64,000 nucleotides of DNA from Batillaria attramentaria (GCA_018292915.2 JACVVK020000148.1:1217501-1281500); one strand, 5' to 3'. Shown: positions 35,416-48,608, counted from the first letter of the stretch. Numbers and translations are program-made. Notes: generated by a model from the sequence alone, not told the origin.

Positions 35416-36759
35416 GAAGGAAAAAGTTCAGCTGTCATCTTCGTACTCTAAACGAAAACTGATCTACAATCTCTGCAGCTGCATGACACAAATTATGCGT
35501 TTGCCAAATTTTCTGTGGTGGTGAACGTTTCGGGAATATGTGCCGTCTCCGTCGATCATTTTCAGATTGTTAGATGTCCACAACGGGCAGGTCGGCTGTC
35601 AGAAAAAGAAAAAAATCGAAGGGGCAATGTTTTGCAATTGCCGCTACATTTTAAAGGGTCGCCGTCTAACATGCATATCTAGGTTTCGCACAAGACTATT
35701 TTTTTTAAACCGTTTCTACGCTGAGGGTACCATCGTATATCTAACGCTAGCTGTCTGGAGCCTCCGCGTTGACACCAAGCAGCTTTCTTTTGGCCATTTA
35801 TTCAACCCCATAAACCGCATGAAAACGTATACAGCGGTAACCAACCAAAACAGAAAACCTTTCTAAGGGAGATCACTCCAAGAAAACATGGTAACAGCTA
35901 GCAACGGTAGAACAGAACGAAGATGTCGCACACTACTGACTGTTACGACTATAGTCATAGCACGGCAGTCGGGACTAAAATCTTGTGACGACTGTAGTCG
36001 TCGCTCGGGCACAATGGGTTGAACAGATGTGCTTGTGAATGCTACTGGATATAGTCTATCTTGAGGTTGGTAAAGCTCTAAACACAATACACTCAGGTTT
36101 TCTGGCCGTGCGAACGAGGAGATCTTCAACATCCCAAAATTAATAAGTACGTCTTGTTTATGCTCAAACATTTTTTTCCTCCAATGCAACAAAATGAAAT
36201 CTGCTTAAACCAACAACCCGAAGCTCGTCTATTCGGCCGTGTGACAAGACCGTGGAAGACGCTGTGCGTTTCGGCTTCTGCTTGCTCAGTGCCAGCGGAT
36301 GTGAGGTTAAAAATGCGCACGGCACCTGTCTAAAATGCATGATGCCAGGAACTACCAAAACAGCCCCGAACGACTTGTAAGACTAAAAATTCGAGTGGTG
36401 GTTCTTTAAGAGTAACATTAAATGGCGACAGGGGCTGTTCCCCTTATAGAATGGTGCACCATTTCGATGGATGAATTATTCATATTTTCTGGGTGTAAAT
36501 TTTTCTGTGGTTTTGACCTTCTTCAGAAATGTGTGTCGTTTCGTTTGCGTGCCGTATTTTGCGACGATAGCACCTAGCCAGACCCAGATTCAGAAACAGG
36601 TTCACACCTAGACAAAGAGTAGTGCACAGCTGTCGCTTAAAGTGAAAAGGTTGTAGTCATGGTCTTCTTTAAGGAAGACAGTAAAAAACACGTTTTCAAG
36701 TTGAAGACATTTCCAGGACATAATTATATATGAGCGTGTTCCTCTTCGTTTGTTTGTTT
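35416..36759. other. Unassigned stretch, about 1.3 kb
   Basis: A short dyad (gacgact-gt-agtcgtc) lies at about 35986-36001. A weak Repeat-J-like stretch (gctcagtgccagc ... aacagccccgaacgac) lies at about 36283-36380. No gene recognised. Confidence 0.4.
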
Positions 36760-36845
36760 TCCTCAACCCTTTGCCAGGCCCAGTGGTATTCCTGCAAGGT
36801 CACGGGTGGAATCCACGGAGGGCTCGGTAGCTGGGGTAATATCTG
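36760..36845 (-). mobile_element. SINE-B 3'-end fragment
   Basis: ccctttgccaggcccagtgg, then ggtggaatccacggagggct and agctgggg match the last 85 bp of SINE-B in reverse complement. It lacks the head and most of the body. Confidence 0.85.
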
Positions 36846-36857
36846 TGAGCATAGAAA

Positions 36858-37012
36858 TGGTAACATAGCCTCTGTAATGTCTTTTCCACCAGACAACAAA
36901 GACGGGGAACTAGGAAAACGTCAGAACTTTTTTTTTTTGCTCCCACGCCGGGATTCGAACTCATTACCCGAAAATTGACAGTCCAACGCTATACAAGTGG
37001 GGCTATCCCGGC
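36858..37012 (-). mobile_element. SINE-A copy 11, degenerate
   Basis: Box B complement (gccgggattcgaactca) and gtccaacgct are clear. The core has a poly-T insertion (36929-36939) and the C-rich 3' end is gone. It lies beside the SINE-B fragment. Confidence 0.8.
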
Positions 37013-37684
37013 AGTGATATGATTACTTGCAGACTCGGTCAGATTCCTTCCCCCAGGGTCTCTTTTTGTCCTGGGAAATATCGGCGTAACCAGCCAGACG
37101 TACTCCACGGCTCGCTCGTTTGCCTCCCGTGCACTTCTGTTCTCAGGCTGCACTGACCCGAGGTACCACCAGCATGAAGCTGCACTCACCCAGGGCAATT
37201 CTAGCATCTAGCTGCTTGGACCAGGGACACTTTCAGTCTCAAGCTGCTTAGGACCGAGGCACTTCACGATGGGGAGTGCACCCCACGTGTTTTCCCAACA
37301 CATTTATCGCGTAAGCGTGGGAGACGTCTGAAAACTCCGATCGAATTTTGCCCTGGAAATAGACATCAGTTTCCGTTTTAAATGTTACGGAGTTTAAGTA
37401 TTGACACGAGCTGAAACATTCATGTTTTGGATGTCAGGTTTTGGGCTTAAGGCAATAGATAAAACTTGACTTTCGCCTTTGTCTCAAACGGATAGGACGC
37501 AGTACTCGAAAAGGTGAGTTCGGACAGAGAAGAGAGGGTGGAGGTGATGGCTGGTGATGGGGCACAATGTCGATGACAATGACAGTCCTTTGTTTTTTCA
37601 AAGGTAAAGGATTTTGGCCAAAAAGCCAGTTTGCAGCCTTGCCGTTGCTAGACTACAATACACGAGTGACAGTATGCTAAGGAA

Positions 37685-37716
<32 letters not shown>

Positions 37717-38702
37717 GGAAGGGGTGAGGATGGAAGACATGAGAGCGGTGGAGCAGGAGTGACTGGGTTTTATGCTTCGAAACAAAAATATTCCAAGACT
37801 GTTTTTTTGTTGTTGTTGGTGGTTTTTCGGGAAAATGCCATTTCACATTTTCTTTTTTTAAACTGAATATACCGAACGGTTCCAGATAACTGAAAGCAGG
37901 TCTCAGGACAAAAATTGCACTGGTTTTGAAAAGGTTAGAGGTGACGTCAGACGGGGCTCTTGTGGTTCCGCACTGTCATTCAGACTGCGCCCTTGGTGCA
38001 TTGGATTTGCCTTTTTTTGTTTGGGAAGGGCCCGTGCTTGACATAACGTCAAGATGATACTTTTGTTTTTAGCTTTTGCTTCCGGATTGTTTACGGAAGT
38101 TTAAACTGTTTATCTTAGCGAAGAAGCTTTGTATCAAATTTGTTATTCATATATCTGATATGAATGTAATGCATATGAATGCATGCTCCCTCCCTCCTCC
38201 CCCCCCCCCCATTCGAATTTTTTCTTTCAACAAAGTAAAGCCAATCTATCAGTTTTGTCATATTATAAAACAACAGCAAGCAAGAACAACAATGATTTCT
38301 AGAAGAAACGTTATGTTCACTGGAGAAACGTTCTTTTAAAAAATTAAGGGATTGAAAAAATATTGCATTTATCATTATGTTTATCCAGGGCTACATTGAA
38401 CAAAAGTTAGTGTCACCTCTCTCCCAGAAGCTGGTGTAGCCCTCCCAGTATGTATACTTATAATTATTAATGGTATCATTATTAACTATCATAGCTATTT
38501 GTATTATTCGAATTTATGGGGAATATTCAATCGATTTTTCTGTACAGTTATGTACAGAACTAGTAGAGGACTGGACAAGAGGTAGGTTGACCTTTGTCTC
38601 ATAATCGGTCAGTGAACTGAACAGCTTTGTCGAATAGGAAAACTTCCTGTTGCTGGGAGACACAATAATCAGCAGTTACTAGGAAATAATCAACAAGTAA
38701 TA
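37013..38702. other. Unassigned stretch, about 1.7 kb
   Basis: (ACGC)8 lies at 37684-37717 and a C-run at 38198-38210. No gene recognised. Confidence 0.5.
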
Positions 38703-39317
38703 ACTGTGCATTATGTGGGCGCTTTACCCGATTACTTGAACTGGCTCAAAGCGCCGCGAACTGAACCCAACGCGCAAACTCACGTGAATCACATCGCATT
38801 CTCTCACGATCACATACATGAACACATTTTTATCACGTGGTGCGAAGGGTCAGCTCAGTAATTTAAGTTTCGGTATTTATGATTGCATTTATTTTTAAGT
38901 TTGTGGCTGAACATTTCCAAAGCAGATGGGGAGGAAGCCGGAGTGCCCGCAGAGAACCCCGACGATCGGCCCGAATGAACGGTTCCGCATGCGAGATGGA
39001 AACATTCTTAGCCCCAAGTGGGACTCGAACCTGACCTCTCGCATTGGTGGCGAAGCCTTAACACATTTCGAACCGCGCACAAAGTATCCGACGTTTATTG
39101 ACTCTTTTTCCGGTTTGGGCCCTGTATACGAAAATCAGGCAAGATTAGCGGTTCCTTGATGGCTCTTACTGCAGCAAACATGAGTATAATCAAAGTGTGA
39201 CACTCCAACTAAGCCAAATTTAAATCCATGCAGACAACAATTAGTGAGGCCGCTGGTGCACAACTCCAAACTTACTTGGCAGGAACTGAGTTAACCACTG
39301 GACCACCGACCGCCCCA
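38703..39317 (-). mobile_element. SINE-C copy 3, split by Repeat-D
   Basis: Body and 3' end at 38703-39065 and the box A part of the head at 39291-39317 belong to one SINE-C. Repeat-D copy 2 interrupts the head between box A and box B. The 3' end at left shows gggcgctttacccgatt and ggctcaaagcgccgcg. Confidence 0.88.
39066..39290 (-). mobile_element. Repeat-D copy 2, nested in SINE-C
   Basis: Runs from acatttcgaaccgcg to gcaggaactgag. The joints are ttaacac and ttaaccac, a probable short TSD made from the SINE-C head sequence ttaaccac. Confidence 0.85.
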
Positions 39318-39335
39318 TGTTCATAATAATGTCGA

Positions 39336-39560
39336 GTAATAATAATAATAATGAGTATTGTATAGGCGCTTTACCCAATTTCAGGAATAGGCTCAAAGCG
39401 CCGCGAACTGAACCCAACACGCACGCTCACGTGAATCACACGCATTCTCTCACAATTACAATCACGTGGTGCGAAGGGTCAGCCCAGCTATTTAAATTTC
39501 GGAATTTATAATTGCATGTATTTTTCAAATTTGGTGGGCTGAACATTTCCAGAGCAGAGT
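39336..39560 (-). mobile_element. SINE-C copy 4, 5' truncated
   Basis: Begins at left with the (AAT)n tail and gtattgtataggcgctttac, and ends at right near ccagagcagag. The tRNA-like head is absent. Confidence 0.88.
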
Positions 39561-39794
39561 AACGGCAGATTAGGGCTGTGATTAGACCACTCTCCTTCAC
39601 GACACTAGCAGTTCACCACCGAGGCTTCAAATCATGTCCTGGAACAATTGTAAGGAGAGCACTGCAATGTTGACCGCTTGGTTTATCTCTCGTAAGCCTC
39701 TCGGGCTATTCCTGTTAATAACGTTCTGTTGTTTCTCTGTCAAAACAGTCCCGACTGTTGTCAGATTAAGCAGACGGCTGGTTATAAGGACGGA
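39561..39794. other. Unassigned stretch
   Basis: Nothing recognised. Confidence 0.45.
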
Positions 39795-40066
39795 GGGCTT
39801 ATGTAAAAGTCGAGGTTAGGGATTTTCACTCCGGGTTAAAGTCAAACCTCGAACTAAACTAGCTCTAGGGTTAAATTTCTGTTGTTTTTATGTTAATCAG
39901 GAGTCGGGTCCATTCCACCAGGGTGCCTAAGCCGTTATAGAAGGGATTTTTCTTCCTCTCCTCGCTTCCTTTTCTATTTAATTTTGTTTTGGGGTTTCGT
40001 TTGTCCTAGTCTGGGTTAGGCCCGTAGCCGTGGGTTAAATTAACCTCGAGTTTTACATGCAGGCCC
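39795..40066 (+). mobile_element. Repeat-E copy 1 (MITE-like)
   Basis: Imperfect terminal inverted repeats: atgtaaaagtcgaggtta at left and the complement of atgtaaaactcgaggtta at right, with g/c-rich outer ends. The interior has ccgttatagaagg and a tct-rich then gggttaggcccgtagccgtg segment shared with copies 2 and 3. No coding capacity. TSD not identified. Confidence 0.88.
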
Positions 40067-42096
40067 AGAACACGTCAGGGACGACACATAAAGTGTTCTG
40101 AAAAAAAAAAATCAATATTTTTGCTAGGAGTGTTTTCGGAGCATCCGTCAATATTTACTATTTTCCGTATTCAAAGAAATTGTAACGAATGATCATTTTA
40201 AAAAAAAGGGCTAGTGGGGTGTGCATGTATTGCACGGTTTTCTTTATAATTGAATGTACATTAAAAAAGTGGAGAAATCACTTCATCCGTCATTGGGAAT
40301 TGAAATTTGATTGAAATGTTGTTTTGAGAAATACGTTCACGTTCTAGCACAGAAAGATAATAATCTCTGAAAACAAAGTTTGTCTGTAGCTTTATTTTAT
40401 TTTAGAAGCAACGTACCGGGATGACCAGTCCATTTCAGCTTGTTGGAACACTTTTCAGAGGGGTAGGGTGTGTGTGTGTGTGGGGGGGGGGGGGGGCAGG
40501 GGGGAGGGGGCGGGAGTGGGAGAGGGCGGGGGGTGTTAAATAAAATATGCAGGAAACAGCATGATGGTTCTGTTTTTCATGGATTCGCTACACCGAGTGT
40601 TGATAAGATCGGACGTTTTATCCTCTGAGGACATCTGAAAATGGCATTTAAATACCATTAAGTGGCTATTATCCGTAAATAATGCGTGATCAATGCGATT
40701 ACTAGAAAGTCAAATTGTAAATAATTTGAAGACAAAAGCTGTACGCGTTTGAAAAGAGCTCGTAGCAGAAAACACAAATTAACAACGGCTAAAAATCGAA
40801 AGCGTGTGCTGATGTTAATTTCCTCAATTTAATTCAAAACTGGAAAGGAAATAGCATGAACTTTATTCTCTCGGAAAGTTATTGAACCGTTTTAACTACC
40901 AGCTCGTCAATAAATCAAATATGTGTCCTGGCGTGCTATTCACTTCACCACAAATATGTTAACAAAAAAACCAGAAAGCTTGGCCTGCTGACATTATTAG
41001 AAATGCAACTCATGTTTTTCAACAGCACACCAACAAAACAAAACAAAACAAAAAATCGTTCGGTTTGGTGGACGTTGTTTGACAAATGGCATTTCATTCC
41101 TAATTCTTTATGGGGCTTTCAATGGTAAGCAATTGTTAAGTTCTGTTGAAAATCATTTTTGTAAATATAAACATTTAGATTTTTTCCCTTTTAATGCTGT
41201 CATAGTCCTCTCCTCCTGCTCTCCTTGTCAAGGTGTCATGGGACTTTGAAGTTATTGGTCAGTATTCTTATCTTCTTCTTATCTTCTCCCCTCCCAGATT
41301 TGTCCAGATCTGTGCCAGTTCGTTGATCTGTCATACATGACGTCATGTCGAAAGCGTAGGAGATTTACTGCAGTCTTTAGGCTGATTTGGTTCTTCATGA
41401 GTCAGTCAGCACAAAACACTAAATCAATCGCTGTTGCCGCAAATATTTACTCACGGCTGAATCATGCAGAAGCTTCCTACGCTTTAGATCGGCGGAATTT
41501 ACCCGATTCCGGAAGGTGCTTCCCGTGATTGTAAATCGTTTCATTTCGGGTCTAACGGGTAGTTTCCTTTATGGAGCTCCATCATAATGTCACCTGCTCG
41601 GGGCATAAGCCAGCAGCTGCACGTTGTACGTCTTCCACAGACAAGAGAAGAATACATATGACAGAAAGATGGTGCCGCTATGGGATGTGCAGAGAGACAA
41701 TAGAGATTTGATTTGCGAGCCTATTCACGCCTTCTTCACGGCTCGAGATTCCCCGTCCGTCTCCCGTTACTGGCTCTCTGTAATCCAGGACCAGCCCTAA
41801 AATTGACAAGTGTCCTGGCCGCGTCTCGTCGGTCCAAGTAAAGCAATTCAATCGAGCAGGGCTAGACTGACTGTTGAGTAGCACCCAGGAAGCTAGCCTC
41901 TATTATTACCCACACTCAGCTCTGCCTAGCACAGGGCTCAACATCTTGCACCTTTTGGTGGAAACTTTGGCTAAAAAGTTTCTCCTCTGTGTTTTCTCCT
42001 CTGAAGCACTTCAAATCATACCAAAATGCACCAAATTGCTCAGATTTTGGCCTAATTCTTACATTTTTCCTTAAAAAAATAGGTGTTTCCTCATCT
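40067..42096. other. Unassigned stretch, about 2 kb
   Basis: A G-rich tract at 40468-40532 can form G-quadruplexes. No gene recognised; AT-rich otherwise. Confidence 0.45.
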
Positions 42097-42363
42097 GGAC
42101 CCGCATGTAATAGTCGAGATTAGGACTTTTAGCCCTGGGTTAGAGTCTAACCTCGAACTAAACTAGCTCTAGGGTTAAATTTTTTGTTGTTTTTATCAAG
42201 AAGCGGGCCCATTCCAGCAAGGTGCCTAAGCCGTTATAGAAGGATTTTTTTCTTCCTTTCTTCGCTTCCTTAAAAAAAAAATTATTTAATTTTGCTTTTG
42301 TCCTAGTCTGGGTTAGGCCTGTAGCCGTGGGTTAAATTAACATCGACTTTTACATACGGGCCC
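42097..42363 (+). mobile_element. Repeat-E copy 2 (MITE-like)
   Basis: Same orientation as copy 1, 2 kb away. Ends ggacccgcatgtaatagtcg and cgacttttacatacgggccc. Confidence 0.9.
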
Positions 42364-42546
42364 ACAAGCATTTAAAATCATGCTAAAATGCTGAGAATTG
42401 CACAAATTTTAGTCCAATTAAAAAAACAAAAACAAAATAAAATCCCGGAGGAGCACGTCCCGTGCACCCCTAGTATAACGGATCTGCTCTGTCACTTTGT
42501 CACTCAATGCTGTACACATTTCCTTCTTTTCGATCATGGACCAGCT
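42364..42546. other. Unassigned stretch
   Basis: Nothing recognised between Repeat-E and SINE-C. Confidence 0.45.
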
Positions 42547-42945
42547 CAGGGCGGCCGGTGGTCTAGTGGTTAAGAGACTTGTCACAAATGCGAGAGGTCA
42601 GGAGTTGGAGTCCCACTCGGGGGGCAACAAATGTTTCCTTCTCGTATGTGGTACCGATCATTCGGGCCGATCGTCGGGGGTTTTCTCCGGGGTACTCCGG
42701 CTTCCTTCCCCTCTCCTTTGGAAATGTTCAGTCCACAAAATTTGAAAAATAAATGCAATTCTAAATTCCGAAACTTAAATAGCTGAGCTGACCCTTCGCA
42801 CCACGTGATTGTGACGTGTTTATGTCCGAGAGTGTGCGAGAGAATGTGTGTGATTCACGTGAGCGTGCGTGTTGGGTTCAGTTCGCGGCGCTTTGAGCCG
42901 ATTCATGAAATTGGGTAAAGCGCATATATAATACTTATTAGGATT
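42547..42945 (+). mobile_element. SINE-C copy 5, full length
   Basis: Head ggcggccggtggtctagtgg, box B region ggagttggagtcccactcgg, and an end of gggtaaagcgcatatataat. About as long and similar as copy 2. Confidence 0.92.
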
Positions 42946-43007
42946 TGTTTCAAGTTTAGCTTGGGAGTCAAAGCGACCCAAAATGTGCGGAGTTGTGCTT
43001 TTCTTTG

Positions 43008-43072
43008 TTGTTATGGGTTTAGTGTTCCTTTCCACACCCCGTAAGCGTGACACCAAAGACGGAACTGTGAGT
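43008..43072 (-). mobile_element. SINE-A fragment, diverged
   Basis: gtttagtgttcctttccaca, then ccgtaagcgtgacaccaaagacgg resembles the SINE-A 3' region. No head. Related to the variant at 50757. Confidence 0.5.
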
Positions 43073-43325
43073 GTTTAGAACATACAGTCATGGCTGGCAG
43101 CATGAAAAAGTGCGTCTTCTTCACTGGCTATAATTATTCAGTACACTCTGGCTATTGGTCATACCTGTACTGTTGAATGATGCTGATGCTAACTTGTGCA
43201 GACTGAACCACGGTTCGCCCACATCTATCAAGTCTTTTACTTTCAGGGATTTAAGTGGTCTAGACTGTTTCATCTAGATTAGGAATGATCGCGTGTAACA
43301 CTTACCAAAGTTCACGTGCATGTGC

Positions 43326-43497
43326 GCATGGGTGGGTGTTTGGGTGTTTAACGTCCTTTTCCACCACGTAAGGGTGATATCAAAGAGGAGGCAACGAGCG
43401 AAAGGCCAGCAAAAATATTTGGCCCCAGCCGGGATTCGAACTCACGACCCGTGCATTGACAGTCCAACGCTCTATCATTCGGCTATCCCAGCTCCCC
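43326..43497 (-). mobile_element. SINE-A copy 12, full length
   Basis: Intact copy. The perfect 14-bp TSD tcacgtgcatgtgc lies at 43312-43325 and 43498-43511. Confidence 0.95.
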
Positions 43498-43511
43498 TCA
43501 CGTGCATGTGC

Positions 43512-44158
43512 AGACAACGGTGTGTTGTCGTGAAGGACCGTTTGGTGTTTTTGTCTTGTGTCGATCGCTGCTGAGACCAGCTTCTGATTGTGTCCAAATC
43601 GAATTACTGGATCGAACTAGGAAACGAAGGGAACGTTGACTGCCTGTACTACTACTCGTAATATCAGTTACTATCAGGTCTCACAGGTTACACCACTCTC
43701 ACTCTTTGCTGTGAAACAGGCTGTTGTCGAGCGGTAAAAATATAAATACAGTATATTGAACGGAAAATACCTTGCCTTCCCCCGCCCCGTCCTAAAGAGT
43801 CAACCAACCAACCAACCAACCAACCAAGAAACAAACTAAAAACCAATAAGAAATAAAGAAAACAAACAAAATAACGTCAACAAAAACATACGTATTTTTC
43901 TTGGAGAATTTTTGGAAGTGTAGTCAAGCCGAAAGAATATTGCTTGATCTGAAACAAACCAACGAAACAGCCGACCGACCGACCAACCAACCAACCAACC
44001 AACCAACCAACCAAACACCGTCAATAAAAACATGGATGCTCATCATTTCTCATGTTTGCCAGCCATTAAAAGGTCACTGAACGACCACTGAACGATCCAA
44101 ACTGTTTTTAAAATTGGAACTAAAGGCAGCTTGTCTTTCCGATCACGCTTTAGCTAAG
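43512..44158. other. Unassigned with (CAAC)n tracts
   Basis: ccaa tetranucleotide runs lie at 43801-43828 and 43979-44013, about 150 bp apart. No gene recognised. Confidence 0.6.
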
Positions 44159-44168
44159 TGCACATATG

Positions 44169-44218
44169 GAGCTGGAAAAAAGAATTGGGGCAGCAGCCAA
44201 AAAAAAAAAAAAAAAAAA
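44169..44218 (+). mobile_element. Extremely truncated SINE-B
   Basis: Only about 30 bp (gagctggaaaaaagaattgg then ggcagcagcc) plus a poly-A tail. It aligns with the SINE-B end gagccggcaaagagttgtgg then cagc plus poly-A. The perfect 10-bp TSD tgcacatatg at 44159-44168 and 44219-44228 shows a real retroposition event. Confidence 0.82.
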
Positions 44219-44228
44219 TGCACATATG

Positions 44229-44912
44229 CTATGGTGAGGGTGGAGAGGTGGGGTCGGGGTATTAACCACTTAATGCATTTAACTTGCGTACGAAACATTT
44301 CAGATATTCCCCTCCCACCCCCCCCCCCCCCCCCCATGATGAACAATTCTCTTCATCAAGGCTCAAATTAACTACTGCCCACGCCTGGGTTATAAAAGAA
44401 ACAGTGACGAACACGGCAATGAGAATTAAACGCTGAGAATTTAACCTCCAGACAAACGAGTCACTTATAGTGAAGCACTAGGTGTCTAGACCATGCGGGG
44501 AGTGTTGAACGGGTTATTGACGCGGAGCCAGCCCTGTTGTACGTGCTGTTCAGCTAATGCTATGTAGTCACCGGTGTACCTCTAAACATCATCTCCCATA
44601 CCGTACTAGCGGCGCATACGCTCATCATAGCAAGTCAAGGAGTGCCTTGCAATTCCTGACGTTGCTGTAAAATTTGTCATAATAAAGTCAAGCGTGTTTT
44701 ACGAGCAGCAGCCAAGCCCCCGCCCCCACCCCCGTCAATGTCATAAGTCCCCTTTCGGGGGGATGAAGGGGGGCAGGAAAAGGCGGCCTGTCGTACATCG
44801 ACAGAAACGGTTACGGAAGGCACCTTAAGTGATATAAATCGGGTTTGTTATATTTTTTTAAAGGATACGGAACCGCTTCGTGTGACACAACGAAATCATT
44901 TCGACAATCTGT
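44229..44912. other. Unassigned stretch
   Basis: A C-run lies at 44318-44335. Nothing else recognised. Confidence 0.45.
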
Positions 44913-44920
44913 GATTGCAG

Positions 44921-45048
44921 GGGAGCCGGGGTGGCCGAATGGTAGAGCGCTGGACTTCTAATGCTCGGGTGGTGAGTTCGTATCCCGGCTGGGGCCAAAT
45001 ATTTGTGCTGGCTTTTCCATCGTTGCCCCGTCTTTGATATCACCCGTA
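44921..45048 (+). mobile_element. SINE-A copy 13, 3' truncated
   Basis: Near-consensus 5' part with perfect box A. It stops after gatatcacccgta and lacks the C-rich end. Possible 8-bp TSD gattgcag / gattacag at 44913-44920 and 45049-45056. Confidence 0.9.
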
Positions 45049-45056
45049 GATTACAG

Positions 45057-45434
45057 TAGTTTTCAAAAGCACAACGGCCGTTGTCAAAGGCATTAGCCAA
45101 CTGGAAACCAAAGTACGCTTCCGTATCATCATGATGTGTCAAATCACTGGTGGTACTAGGTAGGCAGCCTGTAACAGATCCATTGCGCCAAGGAACTGTT
45201 TCCTTTGACTATGTAACTGGATCTGTTTGTATAATAGGCCCATAACAGTCAAGGATACATCAATTTAGATACTCCCCCCCCCCTTTCTGACTGGATTGAA
45301 TCGCGTTCATCTGGACTGTTCCTTAATATAGCTGTCACTTCTTCCCTATAACCTGTCCGTTAGGGCCGTCTCATATCACTCTGGTGGGGGGGGGGGGGGG
45401 GGGCGTGAAACCCTAGCTTACCTACATAGACAGT
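45057..45434. other. Unassigned stretch
   Basis: A poly-G run of about 18 lies at 45385-45402. Nothing else recognised. Confidence 0.5.
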
Positions 45435-45448
45435 CAGCCTGTGATGCC

Positions 45449-45614
45449 GGGGTGGCCGAATGCTAGAGCGTTGGACTTCTAATGCTCTGGTCGTGAGTTC
45501 CTATCCCGGCTGGGGCCATATATTTGTGCTGGCTTTTTCATCGTCGCCCCGTCTTTGATATCACCCTATATGGTGGAAAAGGACGTAAAAGCCCCAAACA
45601 CACACCCAGCCAGC
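45449..45614 (+). mobile_element. SINE-A copy 14, full length
   Basis: Near-consensus. TSD cagcctgtgatgcc / cagcctatcatgcc at 45435-45448 and 45615-45628 (two mismatches). Confidence 0.92.
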
Positions 45615-45628
45615 CAGCCTATCATGCC

Positions 45629-46780
45629 TCCGGTGTTATTTCTGTGTGGCGGTTTAACTGAACAGTGACACCGGTTGCTGTGTTTGCTTCTGTTTAATTA
45701 CCGGGAGTGGTGTGAATGTGGTAACAGACGACGTACAGTTTCAGTCACGTAGGAATCTTTTCAGGAACGATTGCAGGAACGAGTTTATTCAGGCTTGACG
45801 ATTTGGTTTGGGTGGTGTAGGTGACTCCTGCCTGGAAAGAAATGTCGAGTTGCGTAAGCAGGGGGGGGGGGGGAAATGATGGGGGCTTATACAATTTATC
45901 AAGCAGAGAGAAAACAAATCGCCCTTCTGAAAATTATTGTCTTCCGTTGGATAATAAAATTGTCGTGGGACTGTTTGTGTGTGTCCACATAAACTGTTTC
46001 CGTGCACCTTCATGTAAGTACCAACCAACAAAATAAAGAAAGAAGACAGAGAAAAGAAAGCAAAAAAACCCGAACAAACATCTTACGTGCAAGTCAACCT
46101 ACTAATACAAACAAACATACAAAACAATCTGATGAACGAACAAAGAAAGAAACGAACAAATTTAGAGAGAGAGAGAGAGTTGGCACGCAGATTTGAATTT
46201 CTCTCTTTTCTGCACGTGACCGTGTCATTTTTCGGCAGCTTCCCAGAGTTCCGTGCAACAGCCGCCTTCAACAAACAAAAACTACGTTTACGTGATACCT
46301 AACGATTTTTCACATGTCCCTGCTCCTGTTAGGTGATGTTGTAGGCCACTGTATTGTCACGTCGCGTCGTTGAATGTTTCCATTGCAGAGAATTGATTCT
46401 TGATAGCTTAATGCATCGTAGCACAGCGCAGGGCTGTGTGACAGTTGTGAAACAGGAGCAGACACTTTCGTGTCGTAAAATGAATGCTTTCAGTGAGGTG
46501 AAAACCTATCCCTTCCCGCTTGATCGGGTTTATGGTAATTAAATAACAATGAACTATAACTAGACTGTGGTGACGTTGCCACGGTTTGTCATATCCAGCA
46601 GGATGATTCCTTTTATGCGATAGTATTCGATGTCGTTGCTGTGTCACTGACTAGGCATTAAATTGCACAGAAAATATATCTGTGGTGACTGCTTTATTCA
46701 CACGCACGCGCTGTGTGTCGGATGATGAATGTAGATCATGAAATCAGGCCCTCATTTCGAGAGTCACATCTTACAGAAAA
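45629..46780. other. Unassigned stretch, about 1.1 kb
   Basis: A poly-G run lies at 45861-45873. No gene recognised. Confidence 0.45.
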
Positions 46781-46782
46781 AT

Positions 46783-47802
<1,020 letters not shown>

Positions 47803-47943
47803 CAGATACATTACATCCCTTTTCACTTTCGAACAAAACGACAGAATTCGAATGGGTGCTATTTTCAAAAGCCGTCAAGCGTGTGTTTTCATAGTTTCGG
47901 TTGACTGTCGACGAAGTGAAATCGTGACAGCACAGCAGAACGT

Positions 47944-48430
47944 TTAAGAGGAAAAAGTCACCAGCAAACGATCGAACAACTGAATAGGTGACTTTGTTCG
48001 TATGCGTGACATTTTCCCATGAGACCCAGGGGACAATATGTTACCGGCAGTTGGTTCTGAAGCTTCTTTCAATGAATTATCGATTAGTTTTTGCATGGTG
48101 ATTTTAGATACTTGGCACAAAAGATGGATGTCGCGTGCTGAGGTTTCAAGTGGAATATCGTGTATGGGTGCATTGGTTACAGATAGTAATGCTACCATTC
48201 TTGTGCTCACGGATCGTTCAGAGCTGTTTTCCTGGTACACGTATCCAGTATCACACCACTTAGATACCTGGACAGTGACATCGTCTGTAATGCTGGCACT
48301 GAGCCAAACATAAGCGTACTCGATGACGCAGCGACAACACTGAGTGCTCGAGTATTGTAACAACAGTCGTAGATGTTAAATGTCTGACAGCTCGTGCAAA
48401 GTGTAAACAACATTGTACCGCATTATGAGC
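47944..48430 (-). repeat. Repeat-J copy 2 and linked open frame
   Basis: 48180-48430 is the inverted counterpart of 24140-24378. On the minus strand a frame stays open from 48363 to 47944 (139 codons), running past the shared part (WLSASITDDVTVQV, then ENSSERSV) into unshared sequence that ends LLVTFSS. I recognise no family. Either a decayed repeat ORF or chance. Confidence 0.55.
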
Positions 48431-48489
48431 TGTACTAATCATCAAGACAGAGTGGAATAAGCCCGCTAAAGGGACCATCATCCAATAAC

Positions 48490-48608
48490 GTATTAGTGGT
48501 TCTGAGCTCTTTTGGCAGTGTCTGCCATCTTACCACCTGAACACCTGCACAGTGACAGCATCTCACAGGCTGGGACTGACCCAGCAGAAGGCTTTTACGC
48601 GGCGAGAA
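48490..48608 (-). repeat. Repeat-J copy 3, partial
   Basis: ttctgagctcttttggcagt, then acctgcacagtgacagcatc and gggactgacccagcagaag follow the order of copy 2 (cagagctgtttt, then acctggacagtgaca and gctggcactgagcc) at lower identity. It lies directly beside copy 2. Confidence 0.6.

Noticed and set aside
35940..36001. Dyad gacgact-gt-agtcgtc as an operator
   Set aside because: Short dyads are expected by chance, and no gene or related motif set is nearby.
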